Source: GCA-003244245 sp035997545
GTDB taxonomy: Bacteria; Actinomycetota; Actinomycetes; Mycobacteriales; Pseudonocardiaceae
NCBI GenBank assembly: GCA_035997545.1
Contig: DASYIL010000285.1
Coordinates: 1 to 61,384 of the forward strand
Length of the DNA: 61,384 nucleotides
Direction of reading: 5' to 3'
Of the stretch, positions 61,333-61,384 are shown in pieces. Made by a program: the position numbers and the translations under genes. How positions within the stretch are numbered: the first letter of the stretch is position 1; each line of letters starts with the position of its first letter. Under the pieces are notes generated by a model. That model saw only the letters and a program-made list of their open reading frames with translations, searched no databases and had not been told where the DNA came from.

Positions 61333-61384
61333 TCATGCCGCTTCACCGTCCTGTGTGGAGTCAAGCTGGTTCTGGACTTGTTGG
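61333..61384 (-). CDS. C-terminal end of an unidentified gene (partial)
   Basis: At the right edge the minus strand encodes QQVQNQLDSTQDGEAA and a TGA that overlaps the recombinase ATG (ATGA). The four-base overlap is typical of a co-transcribed upstream gene of an integrated element, but only 16 codons are visible, so no function can be given. Confidence 0.45.
   Translation of the reverse strand, partial: QQVQNQLDSTQDGEAA

Larger units (their letters stand above)
59214..61336 (-). pseudogene. Large serine recombinase (integrase), frameshifted
   Basis: The N-terminal part (61336 to about 60490) holds a resolvase catalytic domain: RVAFLGRTSTEDQQDPRQSL with the nucleophile Ser, then DLLDEAAHPGRRFDVVICES and the Recombinase domain start. 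Near 60487 a single missing C (CGC|TCA where CGC CTC AAC is expected) shifts the frame. The remainder continues as LNTDPTKYPPPEPPGKTRARG, YEILKNPKYTGFQVFNRRA, a zinc ribbon MVFCACGRRMFGTHRQTRAYYLC, and a coiled-coil C-terminal part. Family-like sequence fades near 59470. The frame has no stop until 59214, running antisense through the terminator and the tRNA. As sequenced it cannot make a full recombinase. Confidence 0.85.

Overview
The window is chromosomal DNA from a very G+C-rich actinobacterium, most likely a Pseudonocardiales/Corynebacteriales-type organism. The evidence is strong G/C third-position bias, GTG/ATC starts, a DUF397 plus XRE/DUF5753 regulator pair, an ANTAR regulator of the PdtaR type, a CoaE-GrpB fusion, and a gene order that, from memory, matches the polA-rpsA-coaE-uvrB...uvrA-infC-rpmI-rplT-tsnR-pheST-argCJBDFRGH stretch of Mycobacterium tuberculosis, here running right to left on the minus strand. 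The far left edge is the promoter and boxA-like leader of an rRNA operon whose 16S gene lies just outside.

Layout. (1) 352-9465: a complete arginine operon, argC-J-B-D-F-R-G-H, with a DNA glycosylase as the last cistron; most junctions overlap by 1-4 bases, and ARG-box-like sites lie before argC and before argG. (2) 9589-15515: pheT, pheS, an rRNA methyltransferase, rplT, rpmI and infC (ATC start), with leader hairpins. (3) 15893-19705: uvrA and a divergent metallo-hydrolase. (4) 19700-42571: a variable interval between uvrA and uvrB. It holds a DUF2231/Rieske pseudogene with a 16-bp tandem repeat, a C39-like papain-fold protein, a FolP2-type DHPS paralogue, a CaiB/Mct-like CoA transferase with a mesaconyl-CoA-hydratase-like MaoC protein and an MFS exporter, a beta-helix membrane protein, terC behind a yybP-ykoY Mn2+ riboswitch, a hydrolase-ABC fusion exporter, a Tat-type glycerophosphodiesterase, a DUF397/XRE pair, an arsenic cassette (arsR-aqpS-arsC divergent from arsM), a FIST protein, a HAD hydrolase, a PadR regulator, and two methyltransferase fragments. 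(5) 42568-52076: uvrB, DUF402, coaE-grpB, rpsA, a methyltransferase and polA. (6) 52197-58397: a thioesterase, the livHMGF branched-chain amino acid transporter operon and a convergent livK. (7) 58607-59412: pdtaR and a tRNA with anticodon CAA. (8) From 59420 to the right edge: the end of an integrated element with a frameshifted large serine recombinase whose reading frame runs antisense through the tRNA.

Functionally the backbone supplies arginine synthesis, Phe-tRNA charging, ribosome proteins, nucleotide excision repair and replication. The accessory interval adds arsenic detoxification, manganese homeostasis, export systems and several uncharacterised proteins. The points most worth a second look are the riboswitch whose 3' arm can pair with the terC Shine-Dalgarno, the frame-controlling 16-bp repeat, the C39-like/FolP2 neighbours, the Mct/Mch-like pair, and the recombinase/tRNA junction.
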